Below, in pieces: positions 13,401-24,203 of a stretch of DNA of 64,000 nt. The stretch comes from Spironucleus salmonicida (lineage: Eukaryota > Fornicata > Diplomonadida > Hexamitidae): NCBI GenBank assembly GCA_000497125.2, contig CM035317.1:522001-586000 (forward strand), in the 5' to 3' direction. The stretch's first letter is position 1, and each line of letters starts with the position of its first letter. The notes beneath the pieces were generated by a model that did not search any database, was not told where the DNA came from, and worked only from the letters and a program-made list of their open reading frames with translations. Both the position numbers and the translations under genes were made by a program.

Positions 13401-13996
13401 CTAAAGTTAGATGGTATTTTAAACTGGGGCTAAGTTAGTTTGTAGTCTTCGACTTAGTTATCTTTTTCATTCTAATCTTACTACTTACTTTTCTTTTTAC
13501 TCACAATACAATTAGGAAATAATTTAGAGTCAATTGCTGAATTTTTAGAAACTATAACAATCTCGTGATCTGATTTCATGCTTTATACTTATACCTTTGC
13601 TAGTTTTTGTATTTCTTCATCGCCTATTACTTAATATGATAAAACTGAAAATCCCATTTGGATAGATAGTGAGACCAGATTTAGCCAGTAGTCGGATACT
13701 GAGTTATTCTTTAAATCAAACGTCTTTTGAATAATGATTATCTAGATTTTCCGTTTGAACAGCAGTTCTTATTTATGCTGCCACATAAAGAGGTGTAGGA
13801 GGCTGAGGGTTTCAACAGTATCAATGGTTATCCTCAGGTAACGTACGGTATCGTCAATGTCGCTTATCTAAAATTCAGTTCCACTAAATTAAAAGACTAT
13901 TTCCGGCAAGAGGTCATTCATATCTTTGTCTAGAGAGGAAAAAGTGAGCTAGGTAGGTTTAGCTTCGGACTTGGTATTCTAGTCTTGATCGGTCAT
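7484..13996 (-). CDS. Giant coiled-coil protein, 2170 residues, with 14-residue tandem repeats
   Basis: From ATG at 13996 to TGA at 7484-7486 the frame is continuous for 2170 codons, with many in-frame TAA/TAG read as Gln. No TGA occurs inside, which chance cannot explain. Residues 1-1280 look globular or mixed and match no family I know. A P-loop-like string SQSSRSGKT near residue 330 lacks the first Walker A glycine. Residues about 1280-1500 are heptad-type repeats: seven or so copies of a 14-residue VKADGKVEQLKNEV unit, a short VKELKVE unit, and four to five copies of a KVNQAEAELTTAKL unit. The last 670 residues are again mixed, with coiled-coil-like stretches. A structural or cytoskeletal role, such as a flagellar or microtubule-associated scaffold, is inference. 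The start is the first ATG of the frame, 2-3 kb from any other gene. Confidence 0.85.
9490..10145 (-). repeat. In-frame 42-bp and 21-bp tandem repeats inside the coiled-coil gene
   Basis: Three adjacent arrays occur: about 4.5 copies of a 42-bp unit (about 9490-9680), about three copies of a 21-bp unit (about 9690-9760), and about seven copies of a second 42-bp unit (about 9800-10100). All periods are multiples of 21 bp, that is 7 residues, so copy-number change keeps both the reading frame and the coiled-coil heptad register. Confidence 0.9.
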
Positions 13997-14988
13997 TTAA
14001 GGAGTGGTAATAAAATTTATATCTAAATATGATTAATTAATTATAATATAATATATTGTATAGAATAATATTATGCTTATTCTGGTAGTGAATATGAAAA
14101 ATACCATTAACAAATAATTCAATCAAATTATGTCATAAATAATAGACATATATCATGTATAGTGTAAGAAAACATATATAATATCTTCTTTCATCAAGTA
14201 TCAGATAAACTTTTAGTTTTCATTTTATATGCTATGTCTGTGTTCATAACGTATTGTAATATGCTACAGTAACTAAACTGATTGATAATATTGTAACTGA
14301 AATATTGTTTACCAAATCATATAGTCTAATATCACTATTATGAAATATTTTCAAATATTAAATTGAAAATGAATTACGCCAGATAAGAAACACTATAAAA
14401 TATTTCCAACACAATGATTATATTGCTTACGCAATAATGAATAATAGACTATTATGATTATGCAAAACAAGAGCAGAATAACTAATGTTTAGTTATGGCA
14501 TCGCCCAAACATAAGGTAAAATAATTTTTCACTACTCTTAAAATTTCTCTGTATGTTTCAACATTTATATATATTCTCATTTACAGGATAAAAAGTATTT
14601 CCTGTTATCAAATAGTATTATTATTTAGATTATTCTAAAGTTTTTTGAGTAAATTTAGCTCTAACACCCTGAGATAAATTTAAGCATATTATTAAAGCAA
14701 TATTAGAGTGAAATAACTTCATAAATATTATTAAAATGATTATTTTTATTATATTAGATTTGTTTAGATTCAAATAGACTATAATTAGAAATATATTATG
14801 ATAAGTATGTGCAATATTATTTCTTATCTCATACTAACTTTGTTACTTATATAAAATATTATATTCAATATAGATTATATTAATATAAACATCATAACTT
14901 GTGTTTCTGGTGAATTTCTCGTTACTTTTCATTATAATGTGATCCGATATTCAGCGAACATTTACCAGTTATGATAATAAGCTAATTA

Positions 14989-15012
14989 TTAATTAATTAA
15001 TTAATTAATTAA
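14989..15012. repeat. (TTAA)6 microsatellite
   Basis: Six uninterrupted TTAA tetranucleotides, self-complementary throughout. It is a simple repeat with no evident function. Confidence 0.9.
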
Positions 15013-16254
15013 CAATATTCATTGTAATATCTACCTTCTACTATTTCTAGACTGTTTATGCATGTTATTGGCCAGTTTTCATCCTGGAAGAATCAATAAG
15101 GACTATCATAGGGTATTATTTTTCTCATCTTGTATGACTTTATTTTTCATAGTTACTGGGAATATATAGACCATAGAAGTCTCCTTTAGATAATTTTTTT
15201 CAGAATAATGTATGAAAATTATTAACCACCACTGCTTATTTTCCCCTTAGAAAATAGCATAATGCATTATGAAAGTATCTTTAAATTAAACAGATGTATC
15301 AATATATTATGAATCGATAAGAGCTATCTGGTTATTGTATGCCTTGATTATTAAAGAATTAGATATTTTTAAATAATTTAAATATATTACTATTTAATTT
15401 TAATAATATATCTACGTTTCGTTTTCATTAATTTTGAATTATATTTATTTAAATATAATATTATTCAATAATAATATTTAAAAATAATAATTAAGTATAA
15501 CTCAAAACAATATTTAATTAACTTCAATGATAAAATAACCTAAATTTAATAAAGATTAAAACCACATTAATTTAGCATAACAATTTAAATTAAAGTTCTT
15601 GTTATATATTAGCAATAACCATATTTTCAAGATGCTAATTTATCAAAGCCTAATTGAAAAAATTATAATTTATATTGTTGTTTATGGGTCTCAAACTGTG
15701 ATAATAATTGATACTTAGCATTTGTAATATTTATATTTTATCAAAATATTTTACTATTATCAATTATAATGTTTACTTATAATATTTCAATATTTTCAAT
15801 TACTAATTAACATTGGATTCGTTTACAGCTACATTTTAATCAAGAAAAGAATCTTTAACTCTATATTCTGCTATCTATATTCCCTGCTTAAACATATATA
15901 AAAGAACTAGGAATCCTTATCACAATCACTCAAAAAACATTAGGATCATATTTGATTTTTAAGTCAATTATAGTAAACAATAACATTTAATATTAAATAC
16001 AAATATTATTTTTTTACATTTTAAAACTCATTGTTTATTTAATTGTTTAAAATATAAAACCTACTATTCATATACATGTTTATATATAAAATAAATAATA
16101 CCATGATTATCTTAATACATACGATCTTAGTATAATTAGTACTGTTATTCATCTTATTTAGGTAATTTTTCATTTTCAAAATTAAAAATCATTTATTCAT
16201 TCACTCTGATATATTTTATTACATATAATTACTTAATATAAACACTTCTATCAG

Positions 16255-16572
16255 TCATGTAAATTCAACAAATGTAAACTGAGCTGTCTATCTACTCTTT
16301 ATTGCTCTAAAAATGTTGTGTTAATTGAGATAATTAGCCTTATCTGTAGTATACTGACACGTATAAACCCCCGAAAATGCAATCGGCAATTTCATTTTGA
16401 AAACCATTAAGTAGTATGTATTACATACTACTACTTTTTTATTTATACCATGCAAATAAAGGCATACGAAGCTATAAGCGGTTAATAGAACACTTAAAAC
16501 TTGATATAAATGTGAAAATGAGAGCCAGAACCCAAGCCTGAAGCTATGTCGTAAATTGCTATAACAATGCAT
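16255..16572 (-). CDS. Hypothetical 105-residue protein or gene fragment (weak)
   Basis: Minus-strand frame from ATG at 16572 to TGA at 16255-16257, with two TAR codons read as Gln. The product has a hydrophobic, aromatic-rich centre (near LSFSHLYQVLSVLLTAYSFV) that could be a membrane segment. The frame is open about 45 codons upstream of the ATG, back to a TGA near 16710. No family is recognised. Its length is within what chance gives in this code, so it may be noncoding or a remnant. Confidence 0.25.
16410..16432. repeat. 23-bp near-perfect palindrome
   Basis: Arms AGTAGTATGTA and TACATACTACT pair perfectly around a single central T. The arm resembles the outer AGTAGTAT/ATACTACT pair of the 4.7-kb hairpin. 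Confidence 0.85.
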
Positions 16573-17419
16573 ACTGGATCTGTGTAAGCAATAAAACTTA
16601 TAAAGAGAATTTTACCAAATGAAATATTAATTCCATATCAAATATATAAACTCTGCTTCACGTGCTTAAAAGGTCTGATTTGCATTCCAGTGATTTCCAA
16701 TAGATCATGCATGCAGATTGAAGATTGCTTCTAAGTAGCAGTACTAATAGTGTAAGAGGCTTTCCTGACGAGTATTAATCCATGCGTGCATTTGGATTAA
16801 TTTTTTTAAGATTTATTAGCTTTCTGGAATATTGCTTTCTTTTAATCTGGTTTACTTTTTATATTCACTTTTGAGGGAAAGTGTCTACAAAATATAAAAT
16901 TATAATCGGCTTTATAGAAAAAGCATTGAGAGGTAACCTGATTGTACTGCTTATGCTCATGCAGGATATGTTATTGCCTTAAAGCGTTAGGATACGTGAG
17001 AATTTCAGCAATATGTTGTGGTACTGTGGAATGCTTAGTTTGGATAAGATATTAGAAATTATGGATTTGATTAACTATTAAAGTAAGTTTTCGTATATGC
17101 TGGCTTTTATTTGAGATTAAGTATAAATATTTATCTGTTCTTTTAGACCAATTTATATTTAAGTTTCACAACGCATGAAATAAGTGAATGCATACTATTT
17201 CACAATATGAATATGCTTTATGCATCCAGCTTGTGCAGAAATGCTGAGATAATTTTAACGTCAAATGTATTTAGTAAATATTCAATAAAATTTACGATAA
17301 CTGCAACAGTACAATGACAATTTGCGTTTCTTATTTAAACTAAAAACTAGGTCACCGGCGTGCACTGTTTATAATTTTGCAGATATGTGATATATAGTAC
17401 TACTAATAGGTTAAATGTC

Positions 17420-20400
17420 CTGGTCCGGAGCACCTCAGCTGGCTGGTACCACAGGGCTGGCCCGGAGCACCTCAGCTGGCTGGTACCACAGGGCTGTTCC
17501 GGAGCACCTCAGCTGATCCGGAGCACCTCAGCTGGCTGGTACCACAGGGCTGGCCCGGAGCACCACAGCTGGCTGGTACCACAGGGTTGGTCCTGAGCAC
17601 CTCAGCTGGCCCGGAGCACCTCAGCTGGCTGGTACCACAGGGCTGGCCCGGAGCACCTCAGCTGGCTGGTACCACAGGGTTGGTCCGGAGCACCTCAGCT
17701 GGCTGGTACCACAGGGCTGTTCCGGAGCACCTCAGCTGATCCGGAGCACCTCAGCTGGCTGGTACCACAGGGCTGGCCCGGAGCACCTCAGCTGGCTGGT
17801 ACCACAGGGCTGTTCCGGAGCACCACAGCTGGCTGGTACCACAGGGATGGCCCGGAGCACCTCAGCTGGCCCGGAGCACCTCAGCTGGCTGGTACCACAG
17901 GGCTGGCCCGGAGCACCACAGCTGGCTGGTACCACAGGGCTGGCCCGGAGCACCTCAGCTGGCTGGTACCACAGGGCTGTTCCGGAGCACCTCAGCTGGC
18001 TGGTACCACAGGGCTGTTCCGGAGCACCACAGCTGGCTGGTACCACAGGGATGGCCCGGAGCACCTCAGCTGGCCCGGAGCACCTCAGCTGGCTGGTACC
18101 ACAGGGCTGGCCCGGAGCACCACAGCTGGCTGGTACCACAGGGCTGGCCCGGAGCACCTCAGCTGGCTGGTACCACAGGGCTGTTCCGGAGCACCCCAGC
18201 TGGCTGGTACCACAGGGCTGTTCCGGAGCACCTCAGCTGGCTGGTACCACAGGGCTGTTCCGGAGCACCTCAGCTGGCTGGTACCACAGGGCTGTTCCGG
18301 AGCACCTCAGCTGGCTGGTACCACAGGGATGGCCCGGAGCACCTCAGCTGACCCGGAGCACCTCAGCTGGCTGGTACCACAGGGCTGTTCCGGAGCACCC
18401 CAGCTGGCTGGTACCACAGGGCTGTTCCGGAGCACCACAGCTGGCTGGTACCACAGGGATGGCCCGGAGCACCTCAGCTGACCCGGAGCACCTCAGCTGG
18501 CTGGTACCACAGGGCTGTTCCGGAGCACCCCAGCTGGCTGGTACCACAGGGCTGATCCGGAGCACCTCAGCTGGCTGGTACCACAGGGCTGTTCCGGAGC
18601 ACCTCAGCTGGCTGGTACCACAGGGCTGTTCCGGAGCACCTCAGCTGACCCGGAGCACCTCCGCTGGCTGGTACCACAGGGCTGGCCCGGAGCACCACAG
18701 CTGGCTGGTACCACAGGGTTGGTCCGGAGCACCTCAGCTGGCTGGTACCACAGGGCTGTTCCGGAGCACCTCAGCTGGCTGGTACCACAGGGCTGTTCCG
18801 GAGCACCTCAGCTGGCTGGTACCACAGGGCTGGTCCGGAGCACCACAGCTGGCTGGTACCACAGGGCTGGTCCGGAGCACCTCAGCTGGCTGGTACCACA
18901 GGGCTGGTCCGGAGCACCTCAGCTGATCCGGAGCACCTCAGCTGGCTGGTACCACAGGGCTGTTCCGGAGCACCACAGCTGGCTGGTACCACAGGGCTGG
19001 TCCGGAGCACCTCAGCTGATCCGGAGCACCTCAGCTGGCTGGTACCACAGGGCTGTTCCGGAGCACCACAGCTGGCTGGTACCACAGGGCTGGCCCGGAG
19101 CACCTCAGCTGGCTGGTACCACAGGGCTGTTCCGGAGCACCTCAGCTGGCTGGTACCACAGGGCTGTTCCGGAGCACCTCAGCTGACCCGGAGCACCTCC
19201 GCTGGCTGGTACCACAGGGCTGTTCCGGAGCACCTCAGCTGGCTGGTACCACAGGGCTGGTCCGGAGCACCACAGCTGGCTGGTACCACAGGGCTGTTCC
19301 GGAGCACCACAGCTGGCTGGTACCACAGGGCTGGCCCGGAGCACCTCAGCTGGCTGGTACCACAGGGCTGGCCCGGAGCACCTCAGCTGGCTGGTACCAC
19401 AGGGTTGGCCCGGAGCACCTCAGCTGACCCGGAGCACCTCCGCTGGCTGGTACCACAGGGCTGGCCCGGAGCACCACAGCTGGCTGGTACCACAGGGCTG
19501 TTCCGGAGCACCTCAGCTGGCTGGTACCACAGGGCTGGCCCGGAGCACCTCAGCTGGCTGGTACCACAGGGTTGGCCCGGAGCACCTCCGCTGGCTGGTA
19601 CCACAGGGCTGGCCCGGAGCACCTCAGCTGACCCGGAGCACCTCCGCTGGCTGGTACCACAGGGCTGGCCCGGAGCACCACAGCTGGCTGGTACCACAGG
19701 GCTGATCCGGAGCACCTCAGCTGGCTGGTACCACAGGGCTGTTCCGGAGCACCTCAGCTGGCTGGTACCACAGGGTTGGTCCTGAGCACCTCAGCTGATC
19801 CGGAGCACCTCAGCTGGCTGGTACCACAGGGCTGATCCGGAGCACCTCAGCTGGCTGGTACCACAGGGCTGTTCCGGAGCACCTCAGCTGGCTGGTACCA
19901 CAGGGTTGGTCCTGAGCACCTCAGCTGATCCGGAGCACCTCAGCTGGCTGGTACCACAGGGCTGTTCCGGAGCACCACAGCTGGCTGGTACCACAGGGCT
20001 GGCCCGGAGCACCTCAGCTGGCTGGTACCACAGGGTTGGTCCTGAGCACCTCAGCTGATCCGGAGCACCTCAGCTGGCTGGTACCACAGGGCTGATCCGG
20101 AGCACCTCAGCTGGCTGGTACCACAGGGCTGGTCCTGAGCACCTCAGCTGATCCGGAGCACCTCAGCTGGCTGGTACCACAGGGCTGATCCGGAGCACCT
20201 CAGCTGGCTGGTACCACAGGGCTGTTCCGGAGCACCTCAGCTGGCTGGTACCACAGGGTTGGTCCTGAGCACCTCAGCTGTTCCGGAGCACCCCAGCTGG
20301 CTGGTACCACAGGGCTGTTCCGGAGCACCACAGCTGGCTGGTACCACAGGGCTGGCCCGGAGCACCTCAGCTGGCTGGTACCACAGGGCTGTTCCGGAGC

Positions 20401-23120
20401 ACCACAGCTGGCTGGTACCACAGGGCTGTTCCGGAGCACCCCAGCTGGCTGGTACCACAGGGCTGTTCCGGAGCACCTCAGCTGGCTGGTACCACAGGGC
20501 TGATCCGGAGCACCTCAGCTGGCTGGTACCACAGGGCTGATCCGGAGCACCTCAGCTGGCTGGTACCACAGGGCTGTTCCGGAGCACCTCAGCTGGCTGG
20601 TACCACAGGGCTGTTCCGGAGCACCTCAGCTGGCTGGTACCACAGGGCTGTTCCGGAGCACCTCAGCTGGCTGGTACCACAGGGCTGATCCGGAGCACCT
20701 CAGCTGGCTGGTACCACAGGGCTGGCCCGGAGCACCTCAGCTGGCTGGTACCACAGGGCTGTTCCGGAGCACCACAGCTGGCTGGTACCACAGGGATGGC
20801 CCGGAGCACCTCAGCTGGCTGGTACCACAGGGCTGTTCCGGAGCACCTCAGCTGGCTGGTACCACAGGGCTGTTCCGGAGCACCTCAGCTGGCTGGTACC
20901 ACAGGGCTGGCCCGGAGCACCTCAGCTGGCTGGTACCACAGGGCTGTTCCGGAGCACCACAGCTGGCTGGTACCACAGGGATGGCCCGGAGCACCTCAGC
21001 TGACCCGGAGCACCTCAGCTGGCTGGTACCACAGGGCTGTTCCGGAGCACCTCAGCTGGCTGGTACCACAGGGCTGGCCCGGAGCACCTCAGCTGGCTGG
21101 TACCACAGGGCTGTCCGGAGCACCTCAGCTGGCTGGTACCACAGGGCTGGCCCGGAGCACCACAGCTGGCTGGTACCACAGGGCTGTTCCGGAGCACCTC
21201 AGCTGGCTGGTACCACAGGGCTGGCCCGGAGCACCTCAGCTGGCTGGTACCACAGGGCTGGCCCGGAGCACCTCAGCTGGCTGGTACCACAGGGCTGGCC
21301 CGGAGCACCTCAGCTGACCCGGAGCACCTCCGCTGGCTGGTACCACAGGGCTGATCCGGAGCACCTCAGCTGGCTGGTACCACAGGGCTGTTCCGGAGCA
21401 CCTCAGCTGGCTGGTACCACAGGGTTGGTCCTGAGCACCTCAGCTGATCCGGAGCACCTCAGCTGGCTGGTACCACAGGGCTGTTCCGGAGCACCACAGC
21501 TGGCTGGTACCACAGGGCTGTCCCGGAGCACCTCAGCTGGCTGGTACCACAGGGTTGGTCCTGAGCACCTCAGCTGATCCGGAGCACCTCAGCTGGCTGG
21601 TACCACAGGGCTGATCCGGAGCACCTCAGCTGGCTGGTACCACAGGGCTGGTCCTGAGCACCTCAGCTGATCCGGAGCACCTCAGCTGGCTGGTACCACA
21701 GGGCTGATCCGGAGCACCTCAGCTGGCTGGTACCACAGGGCTGTTCCGGAGCACCTCAGCTGGCTGGTACCACAGGGTTGGTCCTGAGCACCTCAGCTGT
21801 TCCGGAGCACCCCAGCTGGCTGGTACCACAGGGCTGTTCCGGAGCACCACAGCTGGCTGGTACCACAGGGCTGGCCCGGAGCACCTCAGCTGGCTGGTAC
21901 CACAGGGCTGTTCCGGAGCACCACAGCTGGCTGGTACCACAGGGCTGTTCCGGAGCACCCCAGCTGGCTGGTACCACAGGGCTGTTCCGGAGCACCTCAG
22001 CTGGCTGGTACCACAGGGCTGATCCGGAGCACCTCAGCTGGCTGGTACCACAGGGTTGGTCCTGAGCACCTCAGCTGATCCGGAGCACCTCAGCTGGCTG
22101 GTACCACAGGGCTGATCCGGAGCACCTCAGCTGGCTGGTACCACAGGGCTGTTCCGGAGCACCTCAGCTGGCTGGTACCACAGGGCTGTTCCGGAGCACC
22201 TCAGCTGGCTGGTACCACAGGGCTGTTCCGGAGCACCTCAGCTGGCTGGTACCACAGGGCTGATCCGGAGCACCTCAGCTGGCTGGTACCACAGGGCTGG
22301 CCCGGAGCACCTCAGCTGGCTGGTACCACAGGGCTGTTCCGGAGCACCACAGCTGGCTGGTACCACAGGGATGGCCCGGAGCACCTCAGCTGGCTGGTAC
22401 CACAGGGCTGTTCCGGAGCACCTCAGCTGGCTGGTACCACAGGGCTGTTCCGGAGCACCTCAGCTGGCTGGTACCACAGGGCTGGCCCGGAGCACCTCAG
22501 CTGGCTGGTACCACAGGGCTGTTCCGGAGCACCACAGCTGGCTGGTACCACAGGGATGGCCCGGAGCACCTCAGCTGACCCGGAGCACCTCAGCTGGCTG
22601 GTACCACAGGGCTGTTCCGGAGCACCTCAGCTGGCTGGTACCACAGGGCTGATCCGGAGCACCTCAGCTGGCTGGTACCACAGGGCTGATCCGGAGCACC
22701 TCAGCTGGCTGGTACCACAGGGCTGTTCCGGAGCACCCCAGCTGGCTGGTACCACAGGGCTGTTCCGGAGCACCTCAGCTGGCTGGTACCACAGGGCTGA
22801 TCCGGAGCACCTCAGCTGGCTGGTACCACAGGGCTGGCCCGGAGCACCACAGCTGGCTGGTACCACAGGGCTGTTCCGGAGCACCCCAGCTGGCTGGTAC
22901 CACAGGGCTGTTCCGGAGCACCTCAGCTGGCCCGGAGCACCACAGCTGGCTGGTACCACAGGGCTGTTCCGGAGCACCTCAGCTGTCTGGTACCACAGGG
23001 CTGTTCCGGAGCACCTCAGCTGGCCCGGAGCACCACAGCTGGCTGGTACCACAGGGCTGTTCCGGAGCACCTCAGCTGGCTGGTACCACAGGGTTGGTCC
23101 TGAGCACCTCAGCTGGCTGG
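17420..23120. repeat. GC-rich satellite array of 37-bp units with 19-bp truncated units
   Basis: About 5.7 kb of tandem units, each built around CTGGCTGGTACCACAGGG followed by CTGTTCCGGAGCACCTCAG, 37 bp per full unit. A truncated 19-bp form lacks the GGTACC half. Positions after GGGCTG vary (TT, GC, GT, GA before CCGG), as does CTCAG/CACAG/CCCAG. Every full unit keeps GGTACC, and almost all keep CAGCTG. The block is sharply more GC-rich than the AT-rich DNA to its left. 37 is not a multiple of 3, so the unit runs through all three frames and the long open frames inside are by-products. No spacers occur, so it is not CRISPR. It is probably heterochromatic or minisatellite DNA. Confidence 0.96.
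19810..22650. repeat. Higher-order duplication inside the satellite
   Basis: The ordered variant pattern of units at about 19810-21070 recurs almost exactly at about 21330-22650. The offset is 1519 bases in the first half and 1575 in the second, a difference of 56 bases, equal to one full plus one truncated unit. This shows a recent block duplication of some 1.3 kb followed by a small expansion. Confidence 0.85.
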
Positions 23121-24050
23121 GAGTCCATGGTGCGGTCGCGTACGACAATATTATGCCCGGAGTACGACCAAATTCACTGCAGGTGGACCCGCCTCAGCGG
23201 CAGTGTTGCACTTATGCAAGCTAGAGGGATATAAAGAAGAATCTGCCGAATGGAACTGTAAAATGAGATAATATATTTTGGAAAGCCAAATGGTGCATAG
23301 AACATAGCTAAATGCAGCTGCTATACGCACCGCACAAAGCTAGAATAAAAACAGTATGCCCTCACTTACCAATGATAGTGCCTGCTCCAGGATGGTAGAC
23401 AGTGGACTAACCCTCTATTTCCATCATCGCCCAAATTTAAGTTTCCTAATGGCTGGAATACCGTACGCAGACAACTCTAACTCTAACCCCAACCCGATGC
23501 GATGGAATGCTAATTTTACCATACTGCGAAGCCACCCACTCTCTAGATATGCGGTCGTGGGTTACCTAAGATTCAACTGCTATACTGATAGAGAATACAA
23601 CTGAGATACTCCCGGTTCGCCCATGGCCCTAGAATCCGCATGAAGATCGTCATAGTGCTAGCATGATTAAATACCATTGGGCGGAGCTGCATACACTAGA
23701 TGGCCAGAAGCTCCAAACCATCGCCTCAGGGACAGTACGCTTTGGCATGAGTCTGACCGCACGGTATCCTAATTCCATGCTGGTGCAGCAGTTCCCGTGG
23801 GTAGCCAGTGATATCTCAGCGTTACCACGTTGCTATGCACCTGCCAGCTGCGAATATCGGTGTGATCATTGTCCCCGTACTACTATTGCTTGGCGGGGGT
23901 GATAAATGCCACCGTCAGGTTTGTCGCCCAGCCAAGAGAGAAAATCATTGTATTTATTTTACAGTTCGGGGAGGTAAAGTAAATGTTGATCTATTTCATA
24001 TACGCACTAAATATATTTTCTTTCCATAAGTAGAAAGAACGATGCAAAAC
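23121..24050 (+). pseudogene. Decayed gene for a single-pass membrane protein (tentative)
   Basis: No complete frame exists, but three plus-strand pieces look coding: 23356-23604 (ending at TGA), 23663-23902 (segment SGTVRFGMSLTARYPNS) and 23808-24029. The last contains a hydrophobic stretch IGVIIVPVLLLLGGG and then a basic tail, like the C-terminal anchor of a type I surface protein. The pieces lie in different frames, so frameshifts and a stop would have inactivated it. The base composition is intermediate, as in an ageing GC-rich gene. No family is assigned. Confidence 0.3.
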
Positions 24051-24203
24051 TTTTCATACAATATAACCTCGGTGCCCGATTTGTGATTTACGTATTGCAA
24101 TAACACCATATACTACGAGATTTATATTTGGTGCGCTGGGCCGTTCAGGTATTTCGCACACCATGCTGCACCAATGCTATATTTTTTACGCCCCTTCCTT
24201 CAA

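Larger units (their letters stand above)
13997..17419. other. Long AT-rich region, no convincing gene
   Basis: These 3.4 kb between the coiled-coil gene and the satellite are very AT-rich, poorest in GC at about 14.0-16.3 kb. Six TTAA units stand at 14989-15012. Short TGA-free frames exist (81 codons on the plus strand at about 16874-17118 and the minus frame ending at 16255) but none is recognisable. They may be gene remnants. Confidence 0.6.

Noticed and set aside
17847-18926. 359-codon and similar frames in the 37-bp satellite
   Set aside because: The unit is 37 bp, so any protein would cycle through three frames; unit truncations break them, and no start, signal or unique domain is attached.
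17420-23120. CRISPR-like array
   Set aside because: Units are directly adjacent without unique spacers, and the setting is eukaryotic.
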